Assembly: GCA_022072165.1 (NCBI GenBank)
Contig: JAJVIF010000002.1
Coordinates: 430,063-494,062 of the forward strand
Length of the DNA stretch: 64,000 nucleotides
Source: a bacterium
GTDB taxonomy: Bacteria; JAJVIF01
Direction: 5' to 3'
The notes under the pieces were generated by a model. The model was not told the DNA's origin. It saw only the letters and a program-made list of their open reading frames with translations, and ran no database searches. Within the stretch, counting starts at the first letter, position 1. Every line of letters begins with the position of its first letter. The position numbers and the translations under genes are program-made. Positions 27,554-36,037 of the stretch are shown piece after piece.

Positions 27554-28342
27554 CTAGACCATGCCATCGCCGTCGGACCCGCGTCGTGCCCGCCAGTCGG
27601 CACCCAGCCGGGTTTTGAGGACCTCCCGGAACATCTGCAGTCGCCATTCCCAGCCCTTGAGCAGCCCGACTTTTTCTTCCTTCGTCACATGGCTCACACC
27701 CCGCCATTCCACCAGCTCGCGAGTCACCCCGTGATGCTTCACCAAATCTTCCAGGGCTTCTTCGACCCCGTAGCCCAGGGTGCCAGGGTCCGGGAAGCGC
27801 TGGCGGAACTGCTCCCAGACATCCCGGGTCAGCGCCCGCTGGCCGGAGAGACCTGGCGCGACCAGATGGGCAGCATCGGTATTGAGCCGCCCCCCCCGGA
27901 AAATGCCGGTGGTCATCTGGGCCTCCCCCCGGGCGATCGGCAGTGCCAGCGCGACCAGATGCTCCGGCTGGCAGCCGAGGAGATCGGCATCCACCATCAG
28001 CCAGTGATCGGTGGTGGCGTGGGCGAATCCGGTCACCAGCGCGGTGGCTTTCCCGGCATTCCGGGTATGGCGCAGCAGCAGCCAGCGCGATGGTGAGTCG
28101 ACGGGAATGTCGTGGGTCGCGCCAGGATCGACCTCAAGCAGCGGCGGGACCGGGCCGTCGGTGGCGGCGCAGGCCTGGGCGACTTCGCTGGTTTCATCGG
28201 CGGAGCCGTCATCAACCACGATGATCTGGGTCAGCCAGGGGCAGTCCGCCAGTACCCCCAGGACCGTCCCCAGACGGGGGGCCTCGTTGTAGGCGGGCAC
28301 GAGGCAAGTCCAGGGCTGGGCGGAGAGTGGCGCGTGGTCCAT
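27554..28342 (-). CDS. Family 2 glycosyltransferase
   Basis: This 262-residue GT-A protein starts WTCLVPAYNEAPRLGTVLG. It has the nucleotide-sugar motif IIVVDDGSADET and the DADLLG metal-binding motif (DxD-like). It has no membrane anchor except possibly at the far end. The likely role is sugar transfer to a lipid or polysaccharide; the donor is unknown. A minus-strand TAATAC lies a few bases before the start, hinting at a very short leader. Confidence 0.87.
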   Translation of the reverse strand: MDHAPLSAQPWTCLVPAYNEAPRLGTVLGVLADCPWLTQIIVVDDGSADETSEVAQACAATDGPVPPLLEVDPGATHDIPVDSPSRWLLLRHTRNAGKATALVTGFAHATTDHWLMVDADLLGCQPEHLVALALPIARGEAQMTTGIFRGGRLNTDAAHLVAPGLSGQRALTRDVWEQFRQRFPDPGTLGYGVEEALEDLVKHHGVTRELVEWRGVSHVTKEEKVGLLKGWEWRLQMFREVLKTRLGADWRARRGSDGDGMV

Positions 28343-28416
28343 GATCAGGTATTACAGCACGAGGACCGGTTCAGGGCTGAAGTCCCGCTCCCGGCGTCAG
28401 ACGCAGTCAAAGCGGC

Positions 28417-28445
28417 TTGCTCCGGGGGGCGGGGGGTGATATAGT
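28417..28445 (+). promoter_or_regulatory. Promoter of the rpsF-rpsR-rplI operon
   Basis: TTGCTC, a 17-base spacer and TATAGT. Transcription would begin near 28452, leaving an ~80-base leader before rpsF that includes a small CCCCC/GGGG hairpin. Confidence 0.75.
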
Positions 28446-28532
28446 CCACCTCTTGCAGCCGTCCCCCCGCAAGGGGATGGGCCTGTCTGTGCCACTGCCG
28501 AGGGCCTGAGCGCCAAGGGGAATACACCGAGC

Positions 28533-28883
28533 GTGCGTGAGTACGACGTCATCTTCATCGTGAATCCGACCTTCAACGACTCCAAAGTTGAGGATGCCCG
28601 GGAGTTTGTCCGCCGGACGGTCACCAATTTGGGTGGCCAGGTGTCGGAGGAGAATAACTGGGGCCTGCGCCCCTTCCCCTACCTGGTCAAAAAGTTCCGG
28701 CAGGGCCAGTGGCAGTACTGGAAAGTCATCCTGCCACCGGAAGCTCCGAATCAGCTGAGCTTCGAGTTGCGGATCCGTGACGGCATCATTCGTCAGATGG
28801 TGTCGAGCGCCGTGACCCCCTCCAAAATGTTCCGCCGCCGGGCCCAGAAGCTCGCTGCGTCGGGGGCCACCGCGTCCAGCTAG
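28533..28883 (+). CDS. rpsF: 30S ribosomal protein S6
   Basis: This 116-residue protein starts at a GTG (MREYDVIFIVNPTF) with AAGGGGA upstream. Typical S6 strands NWGLRPFPYLVKKFRQGQ and QLSFELRIRDGIIRQM are present. S6 pairs with S18 in the 30S platform, and the S18 gene is next. In many bacteria ssb lies between them; here it does not. Confidence 0.96.
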   Translation: MREYDVIFIVNPTFNDSKVEDAREFVRRTVTNLGGQVSEENNWGLRPFPYLVKKFRQGQWQYWKVILPPEAPNQLSFELRIRDGIIRQMVSSAVTPSKMFRRRAQKLAASGATASS

Positions 28884-28973
28884 TGGTCCACCGGACGCCC
28901 GTCGCCCGCAAGCGACCGGGAACGTCCGGGATCTCACCATCGATCTCACTTCCCGTCTGCAAGGAGCACTTTC

Positions 28974-29246
28974 ATGGGAGACCGCTATCGCGATGATGAT
29001 CGCGGCGACCGCCGGGGTGGCGGAGGCCGTGGCCGGGGACGGCGTCGCAAGCAGTGCTTTTTCCTGACTCACCCCGAGGTCATCATCGACTTCAAGGACG
29101 TTGACCTCCTGCGCAAATTCATCTCCGAACGGGGCAAGATCCTCCCGCGACGGCGCACGGGTACCAGCCCGGCCGCCCAGCGCAAGCTGGCCAAGGCCAT
29201 CAAGCGCTCCCGCGAAATTGGTCTCCTCCCCTACGCGGTCGACTAG
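28974..29246 (+). CDS. rpsR: 30S ribosomal protein S18
   Basis: This 90-residue protein has a Gly/Arg/Asp-rich N-terminal extension of about 25 residues before the S18 core ([34 protein letters not shown]; key part ILPRRRTG). The usual zinc-type cysteine set is reduced to one Cys ([11 protein letters not shown]). AAGGAG precedes the ATG. Confidence 0.96.
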   Translation: MGDRYRDDDRGDRRGGGGRGRGRRRKQCFFLTHPEVIIDFKDVDLLRKFISERGKILPRRRTGTSPAAQRKLAKAIKRSREIGLLPYAVD

Positions 29247-29258
29247 GAGGACAGGCAC

Positions 29259-29717
29259 ATGGGCTACATGGAAATCATCCTCCTGCAGGATGTCGAACAC
29301 CTGGGAGGGGCCGGCGAAGTGGTCCGGGTCCGCCGGGGCTATGGCCGCAACTTCCTGATTCCGGAAGGCAAGGCGGAGCAGGTCTCCCGCGCGCGCCTCG
29401 CCCGGGTCGAAGCCCTGAAGCGTCGCGCCGAAAACATGCGCGCGGCGGCGCTGAAGGCCGCCCAGGACCTCGCCGCCCAGATCGAGGGCAAGAGCGTCAC
29501 TATCTCCGCCAAGGTCGGCGAAGAGAGCAAACTCTATGGTTCTGTCACTACGGCAGATGTCGCCAAGGCAATGAAGGACCAGCTCGGGCTCGCCCTCGAC
29601 CGCCGGAACATCACCCTCACCGACTCCCCGATCCGCCTGGCGGGTGAACATGCCGGGACGGTCAAGACCTATACCGGCGTCCTTGCGAATTTCACCGTCA
29701 ACGTGGTGCCTGAATAA
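29259..29717 (+). CDS. rplI: 50S ribosomal protein L9
   Basis: This 152-residue protein has the N-terminal L9 motif MEIILLQDVEHLGGAGEVV and RRGYGRNFLIPEGKA, a long central helix (about 42-75) and a C-terminal domain with LYGSVTTADVAKAM. AGGAGG lies before the ATG, 12 bases after the rpsR stop. The operon ends at the terminator 29746-29773. Confidence 0.97.
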   Translation: MGYMEIILLQDVEHLGGAGEVVRVRRGYGRNFLIPEGKAEQVSRARLARVEALKRRAENMRAAALKAAQDLAAQIEGKSVTISAKVGEESKLYGSVTTADVAKAMKDQLGLALDRRNITLTDSPIRLAGEHAGTVKTYTGVLANFTVNVVPE

Positions 29718-29745
29718 GCCGCTGCGCCGGGACGGGAACAACCTC

Positions 29746-29773
29746 ACCCCCTCCGCTGCGCGGAGGGGGTTTC
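29746..29773 (+). terminator. Rho-independent terminator of the rpsF operon
   Basis: An 11-bp stem (ACCCCCTCCGC / GCGGAGGGGGT) with a 3-base loop and a short TTTCT tail. Confidence 0.85.
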
Positions 29774-29855
29774 TAGTTGCTATCTCCCCCCGACGACCTG
29801 ACCACGCTTTGCTAGCATTCCGTCGCTCACTTCACGCACAAAGGACTCGCCCATC

Positions 29856-31202
29856 ATGCCTTCCGTCAGCGACCTCAAACCCCAGCTCCTTCTTCAGGAA
29901 GTCGGAACCCGCCCCACCATCGACCGCCTCGCGCAGTTTGTCGATCAGACGGTGACCCTCCAGGGCTGGGTCTTCAATCGCCGGGACTCCAAGCATGTGA
30001 TCTTTCTGGAGGTCCGGGACGGCACCGGGCTGGTGCAGGCGGTCGTGGCCCGGGATGTCGTGGGGGATGCGAAGTTCGAGGCGGCGCAGTTGCCGCAGGA
30101 AACCAGCCTGACAGTCACCGGCACCGTCACCCGCCATCCGAAAAAGGAGGGGGTGTACGAACTGCAGGTGAGCGACTTCCTGGTAGTCCAGACTCCCACT
30201 GAGGACTTCCCCATCTCCCCCAAAGAGCACGGGGTCGACTTCCTCATGGGGCAGCGCCATCTCTGGCTTCGGTCCCGGAAGCAGTGGGCGATCCTGCGGG
30301 TCCGGTCGCGGGTGATCCGGGCCATTCATGACTTCTTCGCGAGCCTGGGCTTTGTCCTGATGGACTCCCCCATCCTGACGCCCGCCGCCTGCGAAGGGAC
30401 CACCACGCTATTTGAAACACCCTACTTCGACAAGGGAATGGCGTACCTCACGCAGTCCGGGCAGCTGTATGGCGAAGCCAGCGCGATGGCCTTTGGGAAA
30501 GTCTATGTGTGTGGTCCGACTTTTCGTGCGGAGAAATCCGCGACGCGGCGTCATCTGACGGAGTTCTGGATGGTGGAGCCCGAAGTGGCGTACATGGACC
30601 TCGAAGGGGACATGCAGCTGGCGGAATCCTTCATCTGCTACATCGTGGCGCGGGTTCTGGAAGACTGCCGGACCGAGCTGGAGATTTTGGAGCGGGACAT
30701 TACGAAGCTGGAAAAGGTCCGGGCTCCCTTCCCGCGCATCAGCTACTCGGAATGTGTCGAGCAGCTGAATGGTCCGCTGGGAGAACCGCTGGAGTGGGGT
30801 ACTGATTTCGGCGCGCCGCATGAAACTGCGCTCACCCAAGATCAGGAGCAACCGATCATCGTGCATCGCTTCCCGCAGGTCTTCAAAGCGTTCTACATGG
30901 AGCCCGACCCCACCGACCCGCGGCTCTGCCTGAGCATGGATGTCCTGGCCCCTGAGGGGTACGGCGAGATCATCGGCGGGTCGGAGCGCATCGCCGACTA
31001 CGACCTGCTGCGCCACCGGATCCTGGAGCATGGCCTGCCGGAAGAAGCCTTCGAGTGGTACCTCGACCTGCGGAAGTTCGGCGGGGTCCCCCACGCCGGG
31101 TTTGGCATGGGGATCGAGCGGTGCGTCACCTGGCTCACCGGCACCCATCACATCCGGCAGACCATCCCGTTCCCCCGGACCATCGACCGGGTCTATCCCT
31201 AA
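29856..31202 (+). CDS. asnS: Asparaginyl-tRNA synthetase
   Basis: This 448-residue class IIb enzyme has an N-terminal OB fold (VTLQGWVFNRRDSKHVIFLE) and motif 2 around CGPTFRAEKSATRRHLTEFW. The AsnRS-type MVEPEVAYMDL and motif 3 GFGMGIERCVTWLTG are also present. The residues favour AsnRS over AspRS, so Asn-tRNA can be charged directly. Confidence 0.95.
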   Translation: MPSVSDLKPQLLLQEVGTRPTIDRLAQFVDQTVTLQGWVFNRRDSKHVIFLEVRDGTGLVQAVVARDVVGDAKFEAAQLPQETSLTVTGTVTRHPKKEGVYELQVSDFLVVQTPTEDFPISPKEHGVDFLMGQRHLWLRSRKQWAILRVRSRVIRAIHDFFASLGFVLMDSPILTPAACEGTTTLFETPYFDKGMAYLTQSGQLYGEASAMAFGKVYVCGPTFRAEKSATRRHLTEFWMVEPEVAYMDLEGDMQLAESFICYIVARVLEDCRTELEILERDITKLEKVRAPFPRISYSECVEQLNGPLGEPLEWGTDFGAPHETALTQDQEQPIIVHRFPQVFKAFYMEPDPTDPRLCLSMDVLAPEGYGEIIGGSERIADYDLLRHRILEHGLPEEAFEWYLDLRKFGGVPHAGFGMGIERCVTWLTGTHHIRQTIPFPRTIDRVYP

Positions 31203-31218
31203 AGCCTGCCGGGAGTCG

Positions 31219-31644
31219 TTGCTCATCGCCCGCCTGCCTCGTCAGCTCTGGCCGTTCCTGCTGGCGCATCTTGCGCTCTTCATGCTGCTCTGGTGGGTGC
31301 AGGACAACTTCGCGCGCCTGCTCTGGAAAGTCGGCGGCCTGCTGACCAACCTGCCTGAACAGACGCAAGGGGCGTATCTCCTCGCGACCTGGCTCGTGGC
31401 TCGCTGGCCGGTCTACACGATCCTCGTGCTGGCACTGGCAGGGCTCTATGTCGCGGTGCTGCAGCCGCCGGAAGGACGTCAGCCCCGGAAGTCACTGCTC
31501 TGGCTTTGCTGGATGCCGCTGATTTTCGGGTATCTCGTCATCATCTGGCTGACCTTTGCCCAGCGGGTGCCGATCCAGATTTTGCAGCGACGCATCGGTG
31601 GGTCGCCGGTGTCGCAGGTCGAGCCGGGCAGGACCACACCCTGA
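31219..31644 (+). CDS. Small multi-pass membrane protein of unknown function
   Basis: A 141-residue reading frame follows asnS in another frame. It has three hydrophobic segments (LWPFLLAHLALFMLLWW, VYTILVLALAGLYVAVL, LLWLCWMPLIFGYLVIIW) and basic ends. A TTG start at 31219 behind GGGAG keeps the first segment; an ATG at 31282 would cut it. The start is uncertain and the function unknown. Confidence 0.6.
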   Translation: MLIARLPRQLWPFLLAHLALFMLLWWVQDNFARLLWKVGGLLTNLPEQTQGAYLLATWLVARWPVYTILVLALAGLYVAVLQPPEGRQPRKSLLWLCWMPLIFGYLVIIWLTFAQRVPIQILQRRIGGSPVSQVEPGRTTP

Positions 31645-31647
31645 TCG

Positions 31648-31683
31648 TTGGCTAATGGACGACGGCCTTCGTCACAGCCAAAC
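31648..31683. terminator. Hairpin between convergent genes
   Basis: A composite stem TTGGCT/AGCCAA around an inner GACGA/TCGTC pair. There is no strong T tract, so terminator function is only likely by position. Confidence 0.45.
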
Positions 31684-31698
31684 AAGCGCTGTCGATGA

Positions 31699-32367
31699 TC
31701 AACTGGCGTACTGCCGGAAGAATGCCACCATCCGCTCCCAGGCGAGTTGCGCCGCCTCGGGCTGGTAGACCTCCGGTCGCGCCTCGTTCATGAAGGCATG
31801 GTCCGCCTCATACCACTGGAACTCATACACCACTCCAGCCCGCTGCAGGACTGCTTCCGCCTTCGCCACCGCCTCCGGTGAGCACCAGTAGTCCCTGGTC
31901 GCGAAGTGCCCCTGCAAAGGAATGCGGATGCTGGCGAGTGTCTCCAGATCCTGGGGCAGACCATAAAAGGGGACTGCCGCCTTCAGCGTTGGGATGGCCG
32001 CAGCAGCACCCAGAAAAGTCAGTGCGCCACCCATGCAGAAGCCGGTGAGACCGAACGGTGTCGGGACCTCATCGCCACCATGGGCCAGCGCCTGGATATC
32101 GGCGACTGCGGAGCTCCAGTCGAGGTGCGACATCATGTGACTGGCTTCATCGGCATTAGTGGCGACCTTCCCGCGATACAGGTCCGGCACGAGGACCGTA
32201 AAACCCTCGCTCGCCAGACGATCCGCCATGCGGCGAATCTGATCGTTGATGCCCCACCACTCCTGCACCAGGATGATGCCGGGAGCCGCCGCAGCCCCTT
32301 CTATCTGGGCACGGTAATAGGGAAGTGTCTGGCCATCCGGCCGGGTCAGTGTCTGCATGGAGTTCAT
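31699..32367 (-). CDS. Dienelactone hydrolase family protein
   Basis: The 222-residue form starts MNSMQTLTRPDGQ; an in-frame start at 32400 lacks support. This alpha/beta hydrolase has the DLH nucleophile motif GFCMGG (Cys), an Asp in FATRDYW and a His in EADHAFMNE. The WWG motif of the family is present (VQEWWGIND). Members hydrolyse dienelactones or related esters; the actual substrate is unknown. It is likely leaderless. Confidence 0.92.
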   Translation of the reverse strand: MNSMQTLTRPDGQTLPYYRAQIEGAAAAPGIILVQEWWGINDQIRRMADRLASEGFTVLVPDLYRGKVATNADEASHMMSHLDWSSAVADIQALAHGGDEVPTPFGLTGFCMGGALTFLGAAAAIPTLKAAVPFYGLPQDLETLASIRIPLQGHFATRDYWCSPEAVAKAEAVLQRAGVVYEFQWYEADHAFMNEARPEVYQPEAAQLAWERMVAFFRQYAS

Positions 32368-32374
32368 GCAACCG

Positions 32375-32413
32375 ATTATGCCCGATGGTCCGGCAGTCAC
32401 TGCGGGCTATCAT
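32375..32413. promoter_or_regulatory. Divergent pair of -10 boxes for two leaderless genes
   Basis: On the minus strand CATAAT (32375-32380) lies seven bases before the dienelactone hydrolase ATG. On the plus strand TATCAT (32408-32413) lies nine bases before the glycosyltransferase ATG at 32423. Confidence 0.6.
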
Positions 32414-32422
32414 CCCTGCACG

Positions 32423-33487
32423 ATGGTGTCGCCGACTCTCACGGTGGTCATGGTGGGCTATGCCGCGGGTCCCGAACGGACCCGTCAGACACTGACCGCG
32501 GCCTGCACCGAATCGAGCTATCCCCATCAGACGATCTTGCTGTTAAACGCGAGCCCCGTCCTGCAACCCGACGTCGTCGCAGGCTGGCGTTTGGACGCTG
32601 CGGTTGTGACGCTCGCTGACAACGTGGGCTACGCCGGAGCCATCAACTGGGCGCTGGATCACTGCACCACTGATCTCGTAGCGATTCTCAACGACGATGC
32701 CACTGTACAGCCGGGGACCTGGCGCGCCCTGGTGGCAGGCTTCGGTCCGTTGCCCGCGTCCCGCATCAGCGCGACCACGGCCATGATCCTGAATGCGGGC
32801 GAAACCGAGGAATCCGCCAACGGCACACTGAATCTGGCAGGACGCATCATCCCCGGACGCTTCGCTGATCGCTCCCAGGTGCTCTACCCCTCCGGTGCCT
32901 GCATGGTCCTGCGACGGGACCTCCCCTTTCGCGCCGACCCCGACTACTTTCTCTACTACGAGGATGTCCTGTTGGGGCTGGCGGCACGCCTCGCGGGGTA
33001 CAGGCCGACCCTGGCACCAGCGGCCCGGGTCCTCCATCAGCATCACGCGAGTATGCACACCATCGAGGCGACCGAGCTTGCCTTCCTGCGGGAACGCAAT
33101 CGCCTGATGACCCTCTGGACCATCTTTGAAGATGCGACGCTGGCGAAGCTGGATGGATACTGGCGGCAGGAACGGGAGCTGCTCCGTCTCGGCGCACTGG
33201 TCGGGCAGGGCAAGCTGGCGGCTGCAGAACGGGCGGAGCGCTGGATGCAGGAACACGCCGGGGAGATTGCTTCGAAGCGCGAGGCCCTCCAGGCGACACG
33301 GCAGGTCAGAGATGACGAGCTCATTCAGTACTTTTCCTACCGGCTCCTCCCATCGCATGTGCCGGGAGCCACGCTGTTTAACCGTCGCGCAAAGCACTAC
33401 TGCGAATCCGCCGGACTCCTGACCTGGGACCTGCGTGAGGAGTCCCGGGGTCGCTATCCCCTGCCACTGGCCGGTGGTCCCGCCTGA
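32423..33487 (+). CDS. Family 2 glycosyltransferase (rhamnosyltransferase-like)
   Basis: This 354-residue protein starts MVSPTLTVVMVGYAAG. It has the GT-A motifs NVGYAGAINWALDHC and AILNDDATV (DDA), then YPSGACMVLRRDL and DYFLYYEDVLLGLAARLAG, which match the WbbL/rhamnosyltransferase group. The C-terminal ~100 residues are helical and charged. Its stop overlaps the next gene's ATG (TGATG), pairing it with a membrane glycosyltransferase in a likely surface-polysaccharide role. Confidence 0.88.
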   Translation: MVSPTLTVVMVGYAAGPERTRQTLTAACTESSYPHQTILLLNASPVLQPDVVAGWRLDAAVVTLADNVGYAGAINWALDHCTTDLVAILNDDATVQPGTWRALVAGFGPLPASRISATTAMILNAGETEESANGTLNLAGRIIPGRFADRSQVLYPSGACMVLRRDLPFRADPDYFLYYEDVLLGLAARLAGYRPTLAPAARVLHQHHASMHTIEATELAFLRERNRLMTLWTIFEDATLAKLDGYWRQERELLRLGALVGQGKLAAAERAERWMQEHAGEIASKREALQATRQVRDDELIQYFSYRLLPSHVPGATLFNRRAKHYCESAGLLTWDLREESRGRYPLPLAGGPA

Positions 33488-35220
33488 TGCCCCCCGATCC
33501 CAGTCGCTATGCCGCGCTGGAAGCGACCGCGTTAGCAGCGCAGCGTCAGGGGCCGATTGCCGGGGAGGCGGACCCATACGCCTTCAGCGATGACCCCGGT
33601 CCGCACTCCCGGCTGGTGAGCGCATTTGCCTGGCATCCGTTGATGCGTCGTGATCTCGGCCTCCCCCCCTTGAGCCTCTTTCTGATGGGGTGGCTCTCGG
33701 CGGTGATTTTGCATGTCTGGTCCCGCATTCCCCAGCCCTGGAGCGATGAAGCGTTCACCTGGGAACTGGCCCAGGGCGACTGGTCGCATCTGCTGCAGCG
33801 ACTGGCGTCCGATCTGCATCCGCCCCTTTACTTCGCGCTGGCCAAGCTGGGGTATGACCTGGGACTGACCGACTTCCTGCAATTGCGGGTCGCGCTCTAC
33901 GGTCTGGTCGCGCTCCCGCTGGGACTCCTGCCACTGGTGATCCAAAGCTGGCCACCGATCTGGCGGCGATTCGCCTGTATGGCTGCCCTGGTCCTGGTCC
34001 TCTTTCCCTTCGACCTCTATCTGGTGCAGCTGCGGTACTACGGCCTGCTGGCGCTGGTGATCGCGCTGGGCGTGGTGGCGCTGGGGAACTGGCTCGACAG
34101 CGACGGGGAAGAGCGTCGCTGGCTGCCGATCAGTCAGGTGGCCTTTGGAGCCGCCGCGCTGACCAACTACCAGACCTGGCTCATCTGGGTCGTGGTGCTG
34201 ATCCTCGCCTCACGCTGCCGGATCGCGGTCATGGCAATGTGGCGGATGGCCGGGGCTGCCATGGTCGCGACCATGCTCCTCTCGTTCGGCGTGATGTCGC
34301 TGGCCGGGTCCTCGCCACTGGCGGCTCTCGCCGATGCCGGGACCAGTCCTTTCACCAGCGGCTTCGGGCATCTGCTCCTGGAGATCGTGGCGCGGTGCGG
34401 AGTGCTTCTGCTCGCGACCGTCGCCAGCGAGATGGTCCCGTTGTGGTGGATGGTGCTGTTTGTCGGCGTCGGCATCATCTGGTGGCGACTTGGGCCACAT
34501 CCGGCGCTTCCCGACCTCTCCCGGACTGCCTCCCTCTGCCTGCAGACCGCGCTCGTTGTTGGCGTCGTGATGGCAGTCCTCACCGCGACACTGCTACCGG
34601 TCGGGGTGGAGTTCCTGCCAGCACGTCTCGCCTATGTCATACCCCTCTTCTGGCTGGGAGCGACCGAGTGGCTGCTGCGTCAGCACTATCACCTGCGCCA
34701 CTGGCTGGTGCTGCTGCTGGTGCACTGGCTGATGCTGGGGTCCGGGTATCTGTTGTGCGCCGAGGCTCTGGGACAGCCTGCCCCGGCTGCCGGTGCGCCG
34801 TTTCTCCACGCGACCTATCTCACGCCGGTGCCGGGGGTGGTCCGGGTGCTCCAGGAGGCGCTAGATCCCGATGAGCCCGCGGGCTTGCTGATTTGCGCGA
34901 CACCCGGGCTGGAAGTCGCGATAGAGCGTCATCTGGCACCACTGCCACATGTCGATGACCAGGTGATGTGGGTGGTCACGCATCGGGTCCCGGAGTCGTG
35001 GCCCCTGGAGTGGTTTGTCCTCTCATCGACACGGGAGGAGACCATCCCGCCAGAGCTTCGCGCTGCGCTGGCCGATGCGTGGCTGGCAGAGGAGTGGCAC
35101 TTCGTGCGGGAGGACCCCCTCTGGTATCTGGTGAAATCGCGGACGCTCGACCGCTCTATCGCGCCCTACAAATACCGCCTCGCCCGCTATCGTCGGAACT
35201 CTGCAGGGCGCGTGCGCTAA
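33487..35220 (+). CDS. GT-C type membrane glycosyltransferase (ArnT/PMT-like)
   Basis: This 577-residue protein has about 10-12 hydrophobic segments. After TM1 comes the GT-C catalytic acid motif WSDEAFTWELAQGDW, followed by DLHPPLYFALAKLGYDLG, which is typical of polyprenyl-phosphate-sugar transferases (family 39-like). A soluble C-terminal part begins near residue 430. It likely transfers a lipid-linked sugar on the outer face of the inner membrane. It is coupled to the GT2 gene upstream. Confidence 0.85.
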   Translation: MPPDPSRYAALEATALAAQRQGPIAGEADPYAFSDDPGPHSRLVSAFAWHPLMRRDLGLPPLSLFLMGWLSAVILHVWSRIPQPWSDEAFTWELAQGDWSHLLQRLASDLHPPLYFALAKLGYDLGLTDFLQLRVALYGLVALPLGLLPLVIQSWPPIWRRFACMAALVLVLFPFDLYLVQLRYYGLLALVIALGVVALGNWLDSDGEERRWLPISQVAFGAAALTNYQTWLIWVVVLILASRCRIAVMAMWRMAGAAMVATMLLSFGVMSLAGSSPLAALADAGTSPFTSGFGHLLLEIVARCGVLLLATVASEMVPLWWMVLFVGVGIIWWRLGPHPALPDLSRTASLCLQTALVVGVVMAVLTATLLPVGVEFLPARLAYVIPLFWLGATEWLLRQHYHLRHWLVLLLVHWLMLGSGYLLCAEALGQPAPAAGAPFLHATYLTPVPGVVRVLQEALDPDEPAGLLICATPGLEVAIERHLAPLPHVDDQVMWVVTHRVPESWPLEWFVLSSTREETIPPELRAALADAWLAEEWHFVREDPLWYLVKSRTLDRSIAPYKYRLARYRRNSAGRVR

Positions 35221-35327
35221 AGGCCGATTGCAACTGACTCTGTTTGCATGATTCTGATCAGGCACAACTGCAGCGCTGCACCTGACTGTATTGCGGTATT
35301 CGACTTCTGTCTTCTCAGGACGCGATC

Positions 35328-35918
35328 ATGCCCCGTCCCGGACTTCTCTCCCACTCCCTCCCTGGCTGGAGCCTGGCAGTCCTCTGCCTCGCGCTCACGC
35401 TGCTGGGTTGCAACAAGGGCGAAGCGCCTGCCCCCAAGTCTGACCCGAACCGCGTCATCTGGAAACAGCTGGGCGTGGCGCTGGCGGACAACAATCTCGG
35501 ACGTGTCGCGCTGCTGCGTGTGGACGACACGGTCGGGAAGTCGGCGCATGTCGAGCGACAGGTCCAACAGGCGATCCTGGCGGAACTGACCCTGATGTCA
35601 GACCTGCAGGTCCTGGAGACCGATCAGCAGCAGGTCAACATCGCCATCAGCAGGCACAAGACCGATCCGGTCATCGGCATTCCTGCGGCGATGGCGATGG
35701 ACCTCTGTCAGGACCTGAAGGTGGACGCGTTCATCTACGCCACGGTCGAAAATAGCGACTATGACATCAACCTGAAGCTCTACACCGGGTCCACCGGAAC
35801 GATCATTTTCACGAAAACCCTGCAGGACCTGGAGCTCCCCGGCTCGGCCATGGGCGGGATGCCCTCCACCAGCACGGAAACCGCTGATCTGAGCGACCCC
35901 ACGGAGGGTCGCAGCTAA
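35328..35918 (+). CDS. Lipoprotein with an LpoB/FlgO-like fold (putative)
   Basis: This 196-residue protein has a lipoprotein signal ending LTLLGC. The mature part has a strand-helix pattern (RVALLRVDDTVGKSAHVERQ; VDAFIYATVENSDYDIN) resembling the TolB-N/CsgG-like fold of LpoB and FlgO. That assignment is tentative. It is likely periplasmic and lipid-anchored. Confidence 0.7.
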   Translation: MPRPGLLSHSLPGWSLAVLCLALTLLGCNKGEAPAPKSDPNRVIWKQLGVALADNNLGRVALLRVDDTVGKSAHVERQVQQAILAELTLMSDLQVLETDQQQVNIAISRHKTDPVIGIPAAMAMDLCQDLKVDAFIYATVENSDYDINLKLYTGSTGTIIFTKTLQDLELPGSAMGGMPSTSTETADLSDPTEGRS

Positions 35919-35950
35919 GCCCGCCTCGCACGACCTCGCATGATCGCTCC

Positions 35951-35986
35951 GCGGCTCTCCCTGTTACGGGGGGAGCCGCCTTGTTT
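35951..35986 (+). terminator. Rho-independent terminator after the LpoB-like gene
   Basis: An 11-bp stem GCGGCTCTCCC/GGGGGAGCCGC (one G-U pair) is followed by CTTGTTT. Confidence 0.7.
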
Positions 35987-36025
35987 CCCCGGCTGATTCC
36001 CCTGCCTTGAGCAGCACTGCACTGG

Positions 36026-36031
36026 TACCAT
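36026..36031 (+). promoter_or_regulatory. -10 box abutting the TonB-domain gene
   Basis: TACCAT is followed by six bases and the GTG at 36038. An in-frame ATG six bases later is an alternative. Confidence 0.5.
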
Positions 36032-36037
36032 CAGTCT

